Counted from the first letter of the stretch, positions 9,440-18,258 are shown. The stretch is 64,000 bases of DNA from Agilicoccus flavus (GCF_014857905.1 NZ_JACYXE010000009.1:1-64000); one strand, 5' to 3'. Numbers and translations are program-made. The notes: generated by a model not told the origin, from the sequence alone.

Positions 9440-9445
9440 TATCAT
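9440..9445 (+). promoter_or_regulatory. Possible -10 element for mscL
   Basis: TATCAT followed by a run of T stands out in the GC-rich gap between the SAF gene and mscL. No good -35 hexamer at 16-18 bp is visible, so this is tentative. It would leave a leader of about 60 nt with the AAGGAG site. Confidence 0.3.
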
Positions 9446-9510
9446 TTTTCAGGTTTCGGAGTGACCCCGCTCCGCGACTCCCATTCGTCCACCCCCGAAG
9501 AAGGAGCAGC

Positions 9511-9918
9511 ATGCTCAAGGGATTCAAGGACTTCGTCCTCCGCGGCAACGTCATCGAACTGGCCGTCGCCGTCGTCATCGGTAGTGCGTTCCAGAAGGTC
9601 GTCGACACGATGGTCTCCGCGCTCGTGACCCCCGTCGTCAACGCCGCCGGCAACCCGCAGTCGAGCGGCCTCGGGTTCTCGCTGCGCAACGACACCCCGC
9701 AGATGGCCCAGTCCACGTTCCTCGACTTCTCGACGATCATCAACGCGCTCATCGTCTTCATCATCACGGCCGCCGTCGTGTACTTCATCTTCGTCATGCC
9801 GATGAACAAGCTCGCCGAGCGCCGCAAGGCCGGCATCGAGCCGGAGCCGGTGGCCCCGTCCGAGGAGATCGTCCTCCTGCAGGAGATCCGCGACGAGCTG
9901 CGCAACCGCCGCGCCTGA
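9511..9918 (+). CDS. mscL: Large-conductance mechanosensitive channel MscL
   Basis: The 135-residue protein is a canonical MscL: the N-terminal amphipathic MLKGFKDFVLRGNVIELAV, TM1 with AVAVVIGSAFQKVV, a periplasmic loop, TM2 (ALIVFIITAAVVYFIFVMP) and a cytosolic helix (EEIVLLQEIRDELRNR). It forms the pentameric emergency valve for hypo-osmotic shock. AAGGAG at 9501-9506 fixes the ATG. A strong hairpin terminator follows. Confidence 0.97.
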   Translation: MLKGFKDFVLRGNVIELAVAVVIGSAFQKVVDTMVSALVTPVVNAAGNPQSSGLGFSLRNDTPQMAQSTFLDFSTIINALIVFIITAAVVYFIFVMPMNKLAERRKAGIEPEPVAPSEEIVLLQEIRDELRNRRA

Positions 9919-9956
9919 GCCTCCGCTCCGACGCTCGCGCCCCCCCGGCGCGAACA

Positions 9957-9985
9957 GGCCCGTTCCGACCCGATCGGAACGGGCC
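9957..9985 (+). terminator. Intrinsic-type hairpin after mscL
   Basis: A perfect 12-bp stem (GGCCCGTTCCGA / TCGGAACGGGCC) encloses a 5-nt loop 38 bp after the mscL stop and is followed by TTCG rather than a long T run, as is common in high-GC genomes. Confidence 0.8.
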
Positions 9986-10163
9986 TTCGCGTGTCCGGGG
10001 GCGAACAACTTCTCCGGCGGGACGGACGACGTGGCCAGGGTGCGCGGCCGAACCCTGGACGGACGGCCGGCGACCGGCCCGACGCTCCGGACCCGCTCGC
10101 CGTGACCGCCGACGACCTCTCGGGCGGTACTCGCGAGCCGCGGACCGGCGGTCGCGCCACCTC

Positions 10164-10278
10164 GGGAACCATTCGGGCCGGGTCGATCGGCAGCCGCCGC
10201 GGGTCGCGACGCGCTGACCAGCGCATGTGTCCCGCCGACCCCGTCGGCGGAGCGGTCGACCCGGCCCGATCGGTTCTT
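10164..10278. repeat. Dispersed inverted-repeat element, copy 1
   Basis: The left arm (10166-10185, GAACCATTCGGGCCGGGTCG) and right arm (10257-10278) are near-perfect inverted repeats about 70 bp apart. The same arms bound a second element at 59256-59380; 23 consecutive bases (10166-10188) are identical to 59258-59280. The interiors are not conserved. The copy lies between the convergent ends of mscL and the 74-residue gene. It could be a small MITE-like or REP-like element. The rest of the 315-bp gap holds only the mscL terminator. Confidence 0.7.
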
Positions 10279-10299
10279 CGGCCCCGCGCGGACGCGCGG

Positions 10300-10524
10300 T
10301 CAGCCCCAGTGCGGGGGCCGCTGGCGGCGCAGCCAGTCGTCGTGGGACTCAGGGGAGCCCTGGCCGCCGGCGCCGGCGGCCTCCGACCAGTCCTCGTCGG
10401 TGTCGTCCCTGGTCTGATCGGCGCCGGCCGGCCGGGTGTGCGTCCCGTCCTGCCCCGGCGGCGGGCCGGTGACGACGCGCCGCCGCCCGATCCGGCGCAC
10501 CGGCGGCGGGGTCGGCTCGCTCAT
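10300..10524 (-). CDS. Small hydrophilic protein coupled to the helicase gene
   Basis: The 74-residue protein of unknown function begins MSEPTPPPVRRIGRRRVVTG, has an acidic disordered middle and ends SHDDWLRRQRPPHWG. Its ATG shares one base with the TGA of the upstream helicase gene (TGATG), so translation is probably coupled. The tryptophan-rich end looks like a short conserved interaction motif, and similar small proteins follow this helicase in other actinobacteria as far as I recall. I cannot assign a function. Confidence 0.6.
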   Translation of the reverse strand: MSEPTPPPVRRIGRRRVVTGPPPGQDGTHTRPAGADQTRDDTDEDWSEAAGAGGQGSPESHDDWLRRQRPPHWG

Positions 10525-13500
10525 CAGGGCCGGCGGTCGCGCTCGGCCGAGCGCACGGCGTCGAGGATGCGGGCCACGTCGCGCGCCGGGTCGGCGAACA
10601 CGTCGAGACCCCACACCCGCACGTGCTGCCACCCGAGCCGGGCGAGCTGCTCCGCGCGCAGGCGGTCGCGGTCGCGGGCCCGGCCGATGGCGGCGTAGCG
10701 ACGGCCGTCGGACTCGACGGCGACGACGACCCGCCCCGGGGTGTACGGGTCCTCGACGGCGAGGTCGATCCGACGCCCCGACAGGCCGTAGCCCTCGTGG
10801 ACGACGAGCCCCTCCTGCCGCAGCCGGACGGCCAGCTCGGTGAGCAGCTCGTGGCGCTCGTCCTCCGGCGCCTGGCCCGGCGTCTCGGCGGCCGACGCGT
10901 CGACGGCCGGGCCGGGCCCGCCGACCGCCGGGCGGGTGGGGGCCGCGACCTGGCGGCGCAGGACGGCCGGGTCGCCGCGGTGGGCCGCGTACTCGAGGAG
11001 GTCGTGCAGCAGGCGGACGCCGACGGCCGACAGGTGCCGGTCGGCGAGGTCGGACGGGGTCAGCGCCGAGCAGACCGTGAGGCGCTCTCGCGCGGCGGAG
11101 ATCCCCACCCCGAGCCGCCGGGCGCCCCCGTCGAGGTGCAGCGGGCCGAGGCGGTGCACGACGCGCCCCTCCCCGTCCGGGGCCACGCCCACCGCGAGGA
11201 CGATCGCGGCGCGGGAGTCGCCCCGGACCCGGTCGAGCGGCTTGACGAAGAACGGCTCGTCCCCGTCGTCGTCGAAGAAGGCGAAGACGCTCGGGCTGCG
11301 CTCGGCGTCGAGCGCGGTGCGCAGGGCGGCGACGATCCGGGCCGCGTGACCGGCGTCGAGGGTGACGACGCCGAGGCTCTGCGTCGGCCGGGTGCGGGCG
11401 TGCTCGAGCACGAGCTCGACGACCCGGGCGGCCTCGGCCGCCTCGAGGTCGGTGCCGTCGCCGTCGCCCACGCGGACGGTCTCGAGGGTGACCGGCGAGG
11501 TGCGCCCGGCGGCCGGGAACGACTCTACGGCACCGCCGTGCAGGTGGGCGGCGACGAAGCCGCCGATCCGCTCGTCGCGGTCGCGGTACTGCGTCCGCAG
11601 GGTGAACCGCGGCAGGCGGCCGGCGAGCGCGTCGAGCACCGACGCAGTGGCCGGGCCGGTCACGCCGTCGTCGAGCTCGGCCTGCTCGGCGTCGGCGGCG
11701 GCCGTGAGGAACGGGCTCGGCGGGAGCGCCCGGTCGTCGCCGACGAGGACGACCTGCGCCGCTCGGGCCGCGGCGGAGACGAACTGCGCCGGCTCCACCC
11801 CGGAGGCCTCGTCGAGGACGACGACGTCGAAGTGGGCGCCCGGCGGGACGACCGAGGCGACGACGAGCGGGCTCATCGTCCACACGGGCCGCGCGGCGGT
11901 GAGCACCTCGGAGGTCTTCTCGACGAGGTCGAGCATCGGCAGGTGGCGTCCGGTGCGCGCGGCCTCCGAGCGCAGCAGGGAGACGGCGTCGCCACGGCGG
12001 TCGACCACGTCGTCGAGCCGGTCGGCGACCCGGGCGAGCACCCGGTCGGCGCCGGCGCGGACGAAGTCGCGGTCGAGCCGCACGTACTCCTCGAGCACGG
12101 TCCGCAGCTCGGCGCCGTCGTGCTCCCCGATGCGGGGGTCGGCGGCCGCGACGGCCTCGAGCACCGAGCACCACCAGACGAACTCCGTCTCGGCCCGCAC
12201 GTTCTCGGCGGGCAGGCGGCGGGCGGTGAGGTCGTCGACGAGGGGCGTGAGGCCGAGGCGGTCGAGCTCGTCGAGGATCGGCGTGACCGCCGGGAGGACG
12301 TCGAGCCGATCCCGTCGGCTCGTCAGGGCCTGCAGGCGGGCCGCGACGGCGTCGACCGCGGCGCGGCGCAGGTCTCCCCCGCCGCTCGTCGTCGCGAGCC
12401 GCTCGTCCAGCCAGGCGAGGTCCGCGTCGAGGGAGTCGTAGGTGCGCCGCGCCTCGTCGGTCCCGGCGGGCACGCGGGGCGTCGACGCGCCGCCGGACAG
12501 GCGCGCCCACTCGGCGCGTTGCTCGGAGGCGGCGAGGAGCGCCGCGTGGAGGCCGTCGGGGCGGGCGCCCTCGAGCAGGTGGGTGCGGGCCTCGCGACGC
12601 AGGCTCCAGCGCGTCCACCACCACATGCGCACACCGCGCTCGGCGCGGACCGCGCGCGACGCCGTGGCGCCCACGTAGTCGGTGAGGCGGGGGCCGTAGA
12701 CGTCGGCGTCGAACGTGTCGAGGGTCTCGCGCACACCGCCGACGAGGTCGAGCACCTCGCCCCAGCGCGCCGGGGTGGGCGCGGGCGGCATCCCCGCCGA
12801 GCGGAGCAGGGCGTCGAGCCGGTCGCGGTCCCGCTCGAAGCGCGCCCCCGACAGGTCGGCGACGAGGTCGGCGCTGCGCCGCCGGTCGGCCTCGGTCGTG
12901 ACGCGGGCGCGGGCCCACGGGTCCTTGCCCCGCTCCTCGGTCCAGGCGCCGTGCCCGGCGGCCTCGGTGAGCAGGGCGGCGGCGTGGCCGCGGCCCTGCG
13001 CGTCGAGCCGGGCGAGGATGTCGCCCGTCAGCCGCACCCGGGACGTGGGCGCGCGGCGCCCCCGCGACAGGCGGGACAGGGCGTCGTGCGCGTCGGCGAC
13101 GGTGACGCCCCACGGGGCGCGGGACTCGTGCATCGCGCCGCGATGCCGCTCGAGCCGGTCGCGGTAGGCGTGCAGGGAGGCCTCGACGTCGTGCACGTCG
13201 GGCTCGGCGGCCCGCCGCGGTCCGTCGATGCTCGCCCGGACGAGGCGGGCGACGCGGCCGCGGTCGAGCGGGCCGTCGTGCAGGTCGAGCACGAGGTCGC
13301 CGAGCCCGGCGCGCCCCAGGCGGGCGTGCAGGTCGGTGAGCGCGGCCCGCTTCTGGGCGAGCACGAGGACGCGCTTGCCGTCGGCGGCCAGGGCCGCGGC
13401 GAGGGCCGCGACGGTCTGCGTGCGGCCCGTGCCGGGCGCGCCCGTGACGACGGCGTCGGAGCCGGAGCGGACGGCGTCGAGCACGGCCTGCTGGTCGGCG

Positions 13501-14549
13501 TCGAGGTCGAACGAGGCGAGGCCGTCGCCGGGGTCGGAACCGATGCGGGCGGGCTGCGCCGTCGACGCGGTGCCGGGGCGGGCCGGCGTCGGATCGGCCA
13601 GGGCCGCGACGACGTCGTTGCGGTAGAGCGCGTTCCCGACGGCGGCGAGGTCGGCGACCATCGGCAGCTTCGCGTACGAGAACGTGCCGATGATGCGGCG
13701 GTCGGCGATGCGGAACCCGGGCACCGACCGGCACAGCCGGGTCAGCTCGCGGAACGCCGGCATCGGGTCGAACCGCTTCGCGATGTAGGCGATCTCGGTG
13801 ATCGCGCCGGGGTCGAGGCCGATCCCCTGCTCGGAGGCGAGGTAGTGCACGAGCACCGGGTTGAGCTCGAGTCGGTCGTCGAGGTCGATGTCGTAGTCGC
13901 GGTGGGCGGGATCGGTGGGCCGCAGCACGCAGGAGCGCAGCAGCACCGGCGCCTGCGGAGCGCGGCGGGCGCCCGGCACGTCCCACGTCGCCATGCCGAT
14001 CGCCATGAAACCGGCGACCAGTCCGCGCTCCTCGTCGAGCTCGCGGATCTTGTCGCGCACGACGTGGGCCCGGCGGCGCGCCTCCCGGAAGGCGCTCGGC
14101 TCGCGCACGAGGTCGGACAGGCGCGTCCCGCGGCCCGCCATGAGCATCGACACCCCGCCGGGGTGGGCGTTGGTGAGGTCGAGGACCCCCGACGGAAGGT
14201 CCTGGTACCACAGGAGCGTGTTGCGTCCGCCCAGGTCGGCGAGCCGGCGCTGCCACGTGCGCGCCGCCGACGTGATCTGCGCCTCCCGGGAACCGCCGGC
14301 CGGGAGTCCGTCGCCGGCAGCCGGTTGGCGGCGGTCCGCATCGCGACGCCCGTCGCGCCCCGCTCCGGACCCGGAGCCGGGCTCGGTCGGGCCCGCGGCC
14401 TGCGCAGACCCGTCGGACGGTGTCGTCCGCTCGGGCTCGGGCCGGGGGTCGGGCAGCGCGTCGCGGCGGGCCCGGGAGGAGCCCACCGGCCGACCTGCCG
14501 ACCGGTGGCTACGGGCAGGGGAGGACGACGGGAGGGGCTGCTGACTCAC
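10524..14549 (-). CDS. DUF4011-type SF1 helicase with C-terminal MTES_1575-type nuclease domain
   Basis: The protein of about 1341 residues begins with a disordered arginine- and proline-rich leader (to about 90). A DUF4011-like region follows (WQRRLADLGGRNTLLWYQD). Next is an SF1 helicase core with Walker A GAPGTGRTQT (about 368) and a Walker B-like VVLDEASGVEPAQF (about 908), then QYRDRDERIGGF. It ends in a Vsr/PD-(D/E)XK-like domain (GRRIDLAVED, VVVAVESDGRRY, LGWQHVRVWGLDVFADP). Such proteins are thought to act in DNA repair or defence. GTG 14549 is preferred because TACGAT lies 6 nt upstream; an upstream TTG (14555) has no support. It is the first gene of a two-gene operon. Confidence 0.85.
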   Translation of the reverse strand: MSQQPLPSSSPARSHRSAGRPVGSSRARRDALPDPRPEPERTTPSDGSAQAAGPTEPGSGSGAGRDGRRDADRRQPAAGDGLPAGGSREAQITSAARTWQRRLADLGGRNTLLWYQDLPSGVLDLTNAHPGGVSMLMAGRGTRLSDLVREPSAFREARRRAHVVRDKIRELDEERGLVAGFMAIGMATWDVPGARRAPQAPVLLRSCVLRPTDPAHRDYDIDLDDRLELNPVLVHYLASEQGIGLDPGAITEIAYIAKRFDPMPAFRELTRLCRSVPGFRIADRRIIGTFSYAKLPMVADLAAVGNALYRNDVVAALADPTPARPGTASTAQPARIGSDPGDGLASFDLDADQQAVLDAVRSGSDAVVTGAPGTGRTQTVAALAAALAADGKRVLVLAQKRAALTDLHARLGRAGLGDLVLDLHDGPLDRGRVARLVRASIDGPRRAAEPDVHDVEASLHAYRDRLERHRGAMHESRAPWGVTVADAHDALSRLSRGRRAPTSRVRLTGDILARLDAQGRGHAAALLTEAAGHGAWTEERGKDPWARARVTTEADRRRSADLVADLSGARFERDRDRLDALLRSAGMPPAPTPARWGEVLDLVGGVRETLDTFDADVYGPRLTDYVGATASRAVRAERGVRMWWWTRWSLRREARTHLLEGARPDGLHAALLAASEQRAEWARLSGGASTPRVPAGTDEARRTYDSLDADLAWLDERLATTSGGGDLRRAAVDAVAARLQALTSRRDRLDVLPAVTPILDELDRLGLTPLVDDLTARRLPAENVRAETEFVWWCSVLEAVAAADPRIGEHDGAELRTVLEEYVRLDRDFVRAGADRVLARVADRLDDVVDRRGDAVSLLRSEAARTGRHLPMLDLVEKTSEVLTAARPVWTMSPLVVASVVPPGAHFDVVVLDEASGVEPAQFVSAAARAAQVVLVGDDRALPPSPFLTAAADAEQAELDDGVTGPATASVLDALAGRLPRFTLRTQYRDRDERIGGFVAAHLHGGAVESFPAAGRTSPVTLETVRVGDGDGTDLEAAEAARVVELVLEHARTRPTQSLGVVTLDAGHAARIVAALRTALDAERSPSVFAFFDDDGDEPFFVKPLDRVRGDSRAAIVLAVGVAPDGEGRVVHRLGPLHLDGGARRLGVGISAARERLTVCSALTPSDLADRHLSAVGVRLLHDLLEYAAHRGDPAVLRRQVAAPTRPAVGGPGPAVDASAAETPGQAPEDERHELLTELAVRLRQEGLVVHEGYGLSGRRIDLAVEDPYTPGRVVVAVESDGRRYAAIGRARDRDRLRAEQLARLGWQHVRVWGLDVFADPARDVARILDAVRSAERDRRP

Positions 14550-14555
14550 CGGCAA

Positions 14556-14561
14556 ATCGTA
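14556..14561 (-). promoter_or_regulatory. -10 box of a probable leaderless promoter for the helicase gene
   Basis: TACGAT on the minus strand sits 6 nt before GTG 14549. A TTG start at 14555 would begin right at the box, which argues for the GTG. Confidence 0.5.
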
Positions 14562-14620
14562 TCGGCTCCCGCGGGTCCGCCCCGGGACGCCGGCCCGGGC
14601 GCCGCCGCGTCAGAGGTCGG

Positions 14621-16033
14621 TCAGCGGCGCGGCACGAAGACGAGCGCGTCGCTGATCGGGCGCTGCCGCCCGTTCGTACTGGGCACGTTCGCGACGCGGC
14701 CTTCGACGACGAGCGTGGTCGAGCCCCCGCCGTCGAGGTTGACGGCGTCGGCGAACCCGAGTGCCTTCGCGACCCGGGCCGTCTCGGTCAGGGAGGTGCC
14801 GACGCTGGTGACCGAGCGCCCGTCGATCGTCACGACCGAGACGCGGCCGTCGTTGGTCCGGCCCAGGAACGTGCGCGGGTTGCGGCCCGAGATGCTGTTG
14901 CGGCCGGTGGGGGCGACGATCTCGCCGTCGTCGACGAGCCGGTAGCGGCCGGTGAGCCCGTAGGTGCTCGGGCCGATGTTCAGCTCGTCGCCGTCGCCGT
15001 CGCGCACCGTCTCGTCGATCTTCAGGCACCCGGAGGTGGCCAGCTCGGCGAGCTCGGCGGCGTCGGTGCCGGTCGCCTGGAGGGTCGTCTGCGAGCCCGT
15101 GATGCGGGTGCCCCGCACGACGGCCTTGCGGACGATGCAGCCCGCGCGGTCGAGGACGACCTCGACCCCCGGCCCCGCCGGCGTGCGCCTGGTGAACGAC
15201 GGCGTGATGCGGACGAGCCGCCCCGGGGCGGCGCACTCGGTCGGGTCGGGCAGGCCCTCGCAGCCGGCCGGGGTGGCGAGCGCCGTGTTGACCGCGTCGA
15301 TCCGGGCCTCACGTCCGCTCTCGCGGTGGCGCACGGTCGCCTCCCACGCGAAGCGGCCCATCCGCAGACGCATGGTGTCGGAGTCGATGAGGACGTTCTG
15401 CTCGGCGCCCGCCCCCGTGGGCTCGCTGACGACCATCCCGGCGTGGATCGCGAGACCGACGGGGTCCCCCGGGTAGAGCCGGGACCGGCCGAGGGCGAAG
15501 AAGCCCCCGTTCGTCGCGAAGAGCGCCTTGGCCCACCCGGCGACGGTGCTCACGGGCTCGGTGCGCGCGATGTCGCCCCCGAACGTCGTCTGGAGCCGCC
15601 CCTTCGCGGTCTTCGGGTTGACGGTGACGACGTTGACGCGCCACGGGCCGTAGGCGGTCGTCGCGATCTGCGAGGCGCGGGCGCGGGGCACGCCGCGGAC
15701 GATCGTCGTCTGCGTGACCCCGGGGGCCAGGGTGCGGGCGCGGCGCGTCTCGGGGAGCGTGTCCGTCCCGAGCGGCAGGGGCTTCGTGCCGCTGCGACGG
15801 GCAGCCGGAGTGCCCGGGGTGCGGGGCGTCGCCGGCGACGACGCTTCCGGCGAGGCGGCCGCGACCGGCGAGGCGGTCGTGACGGGTGTGGCGGCCGCCG
15901 CGTGCGCGCCGTATCCGGTCGACGCGACGAGCGCCGCGGCACCGGCCGCGGCGACGAACGCGACGCCGGAACGGGCGCGTCGGGCACGGCCTGTCTGCGG
16001 GCGCGCGGAAACGGAAGGGCGTGCTGTGGTCAT
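14621..16033 (-). CDS. Secreted phosphodiester glycosidase family protein (NAGPA domain)
   Basis: The 470-residue protein has a basic n-region with RRAR and a hydrophobic core (residues about 22-47), consistent with an export signal. A Pro/Thr/Ala-rich linker follows. The NAGPA/phosphodiester-glycosidase domain begins at about 100 (TIVRGVPRARASQIATTAYG), shows FATNGGFFALGRS and ends with FADAVNLDGGGSTTLVVEGR. Three cysteines in the middle (GCEGL, TECAAP, GCIVR) may form disulfides. Family members remove sugars from phosphodiester-linked glycans; the actinobacterial substrate is unknown but is expected to be an envelope polymer. Confidence 0.85.
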   Translation of the reverse strand: MTTARPSVSARPQTGRARRARSGVAFVAAAGAAALVASTGYGAHAAAATPVTTASPVAAASPEASSPATPRTPGTPAARRSGTKPLPLGTDTLPETRRARTLAPGVTQTTIVRGVPRARASQIATTAYGPWRVNVVTVNPKTAKGRLQTTFGGDIARTEPVSTVAGWAKALFATNGGFFALGRSRLYPGDPVGLAIHAGMVVSEPTGAGAEQNVLIDSDTMRLRMGRFAWEATVRHRESGREARIDAVNTALATPAGCEGLPDPTECAAPGRLVRITPSFTRRTPAGPGVEVVLDRAGCIVRKAVVRGTRITGSQTTLQATGTDAAELAELATSGCLKIDETVRDGDGDELNIGPSTYGLTGRYRLVDDGEIVAPTGRNSISGRNPRTFLGRTNDGRVSVVTIDGRSVTSVGTSLTETARVAKALGFADAVNLDGGGSTTLVVEGRVANVPSTNGRQRPISDALVFVPRR

Positions 16034-16353
16034 GGCTGGCTCGTCTCGGCTCGAGGTCGAAACGGGCGGCCCCCTGCCGCCCAGAACGCGCTCAGGCTAA
16101 CAAGCGGCGTGGGCACGGGGAGGGTGGACGACCGGTGATTCCGCACGTCATCGCCCTCGGCCGGAAGGCTCGGCGGTGTCCGAGCCGCGGACGGACCACG
16201 CGGGGACGCCGCGTCCAGCCCGCGCGCAGGCGGGGTTGAGTTGACGTGCAGCGGGTGCGGCGGCAGGGTGAACGCCACCCGCCCCCTCGGCGGCCCCGCG
16301 CCCGCCCCGGCGCGACGGCCCGTCCGAATCCTCTGATACGAGAGTCGAATCCG
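16034..16353. other. Divergent intergenic region
   Basis: These 320 bp separate the secreted glycosidase gene (minus) from the ParA-like gene (plus). No gene, RNA or repeat is recognisable. TTGACG at about 16241 could be a -35 element for the plus-strand gene, but no matching -10 is seen. Confidence 0.4.
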
Positions 16354-17448
16354 ATGAACGAGCCGGCGTCCTCCCCGTCGTCCACCCGCGTCATCCCCGC
16401 CGAGGGTCCCATGCTCCGCTCCCGCCGCCCCCGCCCCCGGACCGGCTGGCGGTCCCTCGCCTACAACGCGTCGCTGGGGCGCTGGAACCCCGGACTCTCG
16501 GAACGGGAGCAGCGGCGTCGCGATCGCGAGCAGCAGATCGCGGCTCAGCTCAAGGGCAAGCACGTGACGGCCTTCTTCTGCCTCAAGGGCGGCGTGAGCA
16601 AGACGTCGACGACCGCCGCGACCTCGATCGCGCTCGCCGACCTGCGCCCTGACCCCGTGTTCGCGGTGGACGCCAACCCGGACGCCGGCGACCTCTCCGA
16701 GCGGCTCGTCGGGCGCCAGTTGTCCGGGATCAGCGCGCTGGCCCGCGACGTGGACCGCATCTCGAGCCTGGAGGACCTGTCGCGGTACACGACGACGGCC
16801 GGGCGCCTCACCGTGCTGCCGGGCGAGCCGAACCCCGTGCTCGGCGACTCGCTCAGCTCGACCGACTTCGAGCGGGTGCTCGGTGTCGTCCGCCGCTTCT
16901 ACTCGTACGTGCAGGTCGACTGCGGCACGGGCGTGACGCACCCGCTCATGGGCGGCATCCTCAAGTACACGACGACGGCCGTCATCCCGGCCGCCTGGTC
17001 GGTGACCGGCGCCCGCCGGGCCGCCGAGACCCTCGACTGGCTCGCCGACAACGGCTTCGAGCACCTGGCCCGGACGAGCATCGTCGTCCTCACCGCGAAG
17101 GACGTCGTGTCGAGCTCCGTCGACAAGAACGCGGTCCTCGAGCACCTCGGCAAGGCCGCCGACCTCATCGTCGTCCCGGCCGACCCGCACATGGCCGACG
17201 GCGGCACGATCGAGTGGGACCTGCTCAAGCCGAAGACGCGGGAGGCGTTCCTCGACATCGCCGAGGCCATCACGCGGCGCTTCGACGGCCCGGCCCCCAC
17301 CCCGGCCCCCGAACGGACCCACCGGCGGACCGACGCGCTCGCCGATCGGCCCCTCACCCGCACCGCCGCCGACCGGCGCCACGCCGCCGACACCGGCCAC
17401 GCCAACGGCGCCGTCGCCTCCCGGCTCGAGGCGTCCAGCGACGCCTGA
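16354..17448 (+). CDS. MinD/ParA-like P-loop ATPase
   Basis: The 364-residue protein has a basic N-terminal region (to about 65) and a ParA/MinD-type ATPase domain. The deviant Walker A motif reads FCLKGGVSKTSTTAATS (about 75-90), then VFAVDANPDAGDLSERL and VQVDCGTGVTHPLM (Walker B region). The tail from about 315 is basic, proline- and threonine-rich and probably disordered. Similar ATPases accompany type VII secretion or act in polar positioning, but no ESX gene or parB is nearby, so it is an orphan. ATG 16354 gives the usual N-terminal length; an internal ATG at 16411 is possible. tRNA-Arg follows 98 bp downstream. Confidence 0.8.
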   Translation: MNEPASSPSSTRVIPAEGPMLRSRRPRPRTGWRSLAYNASLGRWNPGLSEREQRRRDREQQIAAQLKGKHVTAFFCLKGGVSKTSTTAATSIALADLRPDPVFAVDANPDAGDLSERLVGRQLSGISALARDVDRISSLEDLSRYTTTAGRLTVLPGEPNPVLGDSLSSTDFERVLGVVRRFYSYVQVDCGTGVTHPLMGGILKYTTTAVIPAAWSVTGARRAAETLDWLADNGFEHLARTSIVVLTAKDVVSSSVDKNAVLEHLGKAADLIVVPADPHMADGGTIEWDLLKPKTREAFLDIAEAITRRFDGPAPTPAPERTHRRTDALADRPLTRTAADRRHAADTGHANGAVASRLEASSDA

Positions 17449-17545
17449 CGCAGTCGCCGAGGACGGGTCCGCCGGGGGCGAGGTCGCACCGACGCCCCCG
17501 CGAGGCCGTGAGACGATGTCCACCGCGCGGCCCCGCCGCGCCCCC

Positions 17546-17618
17546 GCCCTCGTAGCTCAGGGGATAGAGCACCGCTCTCCTAAAGCGGGTGTCGCAGGTT
17601 CGAATCCTGCCGGGGGCA
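17546..17618 (+). tRNA. tRNA-Arg (anticodon CCT)
   Basis: A 73-nt cloverleaf with acceptor stem GCCCTCG/CGGGGGC, D-arm TAGCTCAGGGGATAGAGCA, anticodon stem CCGCT/AGCGG with loop CTCCTAA (anticodon CCT), and T-arm GCAGGTTCGAATCCTGC. It reads AGG arginine codons. CCA is not encoded. Confidence 0.95.
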
Positions 17619-17715
17619 CTCGCTGACCAGCACACACGCGCTACCCCGAGGACGTGGGGGCGAGACCCAACGGTGCCGAGCTCCGGGGCCGATGACGGGC
17701 CGGACGCGGCCGTCG

Positions 17716-17964
17716 CTACGCCGTGCGCCGCAGGGCTCGGACCGCCCGGGCACGGTCCTGCTTCGCGTACCTGCGCATCGCCACGCGTACGTCGGGACTG
17801 TCGTGCATGTGAGTCCACAGGCCGCCGTCGATCGCCGCGGCGAACCACCCGAGATACCAGGCCCGCTGGTCGTCGTAGTCGGTGAGCGCGGCTGGTCGCG
17901 CCATGTGCCACAGGCCGACGGCGGCGGCAGCGGCGCCATCGGCGTACAGCTCGTCACACCTCAC
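17716..17964 (-). CDS. Small hypothetical protein (82 aa)
   Basis: I do not recognise this protein. It begins VRCDELYADGAAAAAVGLWH, is helical and rich in W and H (QRAWYLGWFAAAIDGGLWTH) and ends in a basic stretch (RRYAKQDRARAVRALRR). The GTG at 17964 is supported by TACCCT 6 nt upstream with no Shine-Dalgarno sequence, the leaderless pattern seen elsewhere here. It lies between tRNA-Arg and an XRE regulator gene and is antisense to no larger gene. A nucleic-acid-associated role is conceivable from its composition but unsupported. Confidence 0.55.
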   Translation of the reverse strand: MRCDELYADGAAAAAVGLWHMARPAALTDYDDQRAWYLGWFAAAIDGGLWTHMHDSPDVRVAMRRYAKQDRARAVRALRRTA

Positions 17965-17988
17965 GCGGGGAGGGTACGCGGTCGGCTG

Positions 17989-18180
17989 GTGCCGGGTCTC
18001 CGGCGCCGACTCGACGGTCCGAGCCGCGCCCCCTTCCTGACCACCTGCGTGGCGGCGGGGCTGGGCGGCATCTGGGTCTCCACGGACCTGTGGTGGGTCC
18101 GGATCGCCGCGGCGCTCGACGGCCTCGTCCTCGTCGTCGTCATGCTGAGCCGGCGGCGCCCCGCCCGGCCCTGGGTCTGA
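17989..18180 (+). CDS. Possible small two-helix membrane protein (63 aa)
   Basis: From GTG 17989 the product is VPGLRRRLDGPSRAPFLTTC and then two hydrophobic stretches (VAAGLGGIWVSTDLWWV and IAAALDGLVLVVVML) before a basic end. GGGAGGG lies about 15 nt upstream, a long spacing, so the start is uncertain. It is divergent from the 82-residue gene and precedes the XRE regulator. The hydrophobic pattern is protein-like, but no family is recognised. Confidence 0.35.
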   Translation: MPGLRRRLDGPSRAPFLTTCVAAGLGGIWVSTDLWWVRIAAALDGLVLVVVMLSRRRPARPWV

Positions 18181-18245
18181 CCGCGACCCTCGCGGCGCCT
18201 CGTGGGGTGTACCGGCAGGGCGTTCCTCGTGGCCGTGGGGCGACC

Positions 18246-18251
18246 TACCGT
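18246..18251 (+). promoter_or_regulatory. -10 box of a probable leaderless promoter for the XRE regulator
   Basis: TACCGT ends 7 nt before ATG 18259 and there is no ribosome binding site, which fixes the start of the XRE gene. Confidence 0.45.
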
Positions 18252-18258
18252 TGGCCGC

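Noticed and set aside
10623-14945. A 1440-codon open frame on the plus strand
   Set aside because: It is antisense to the SF1 helicase gene, which has clear motifs; the frame is R/G/V/D-rich with no domain.
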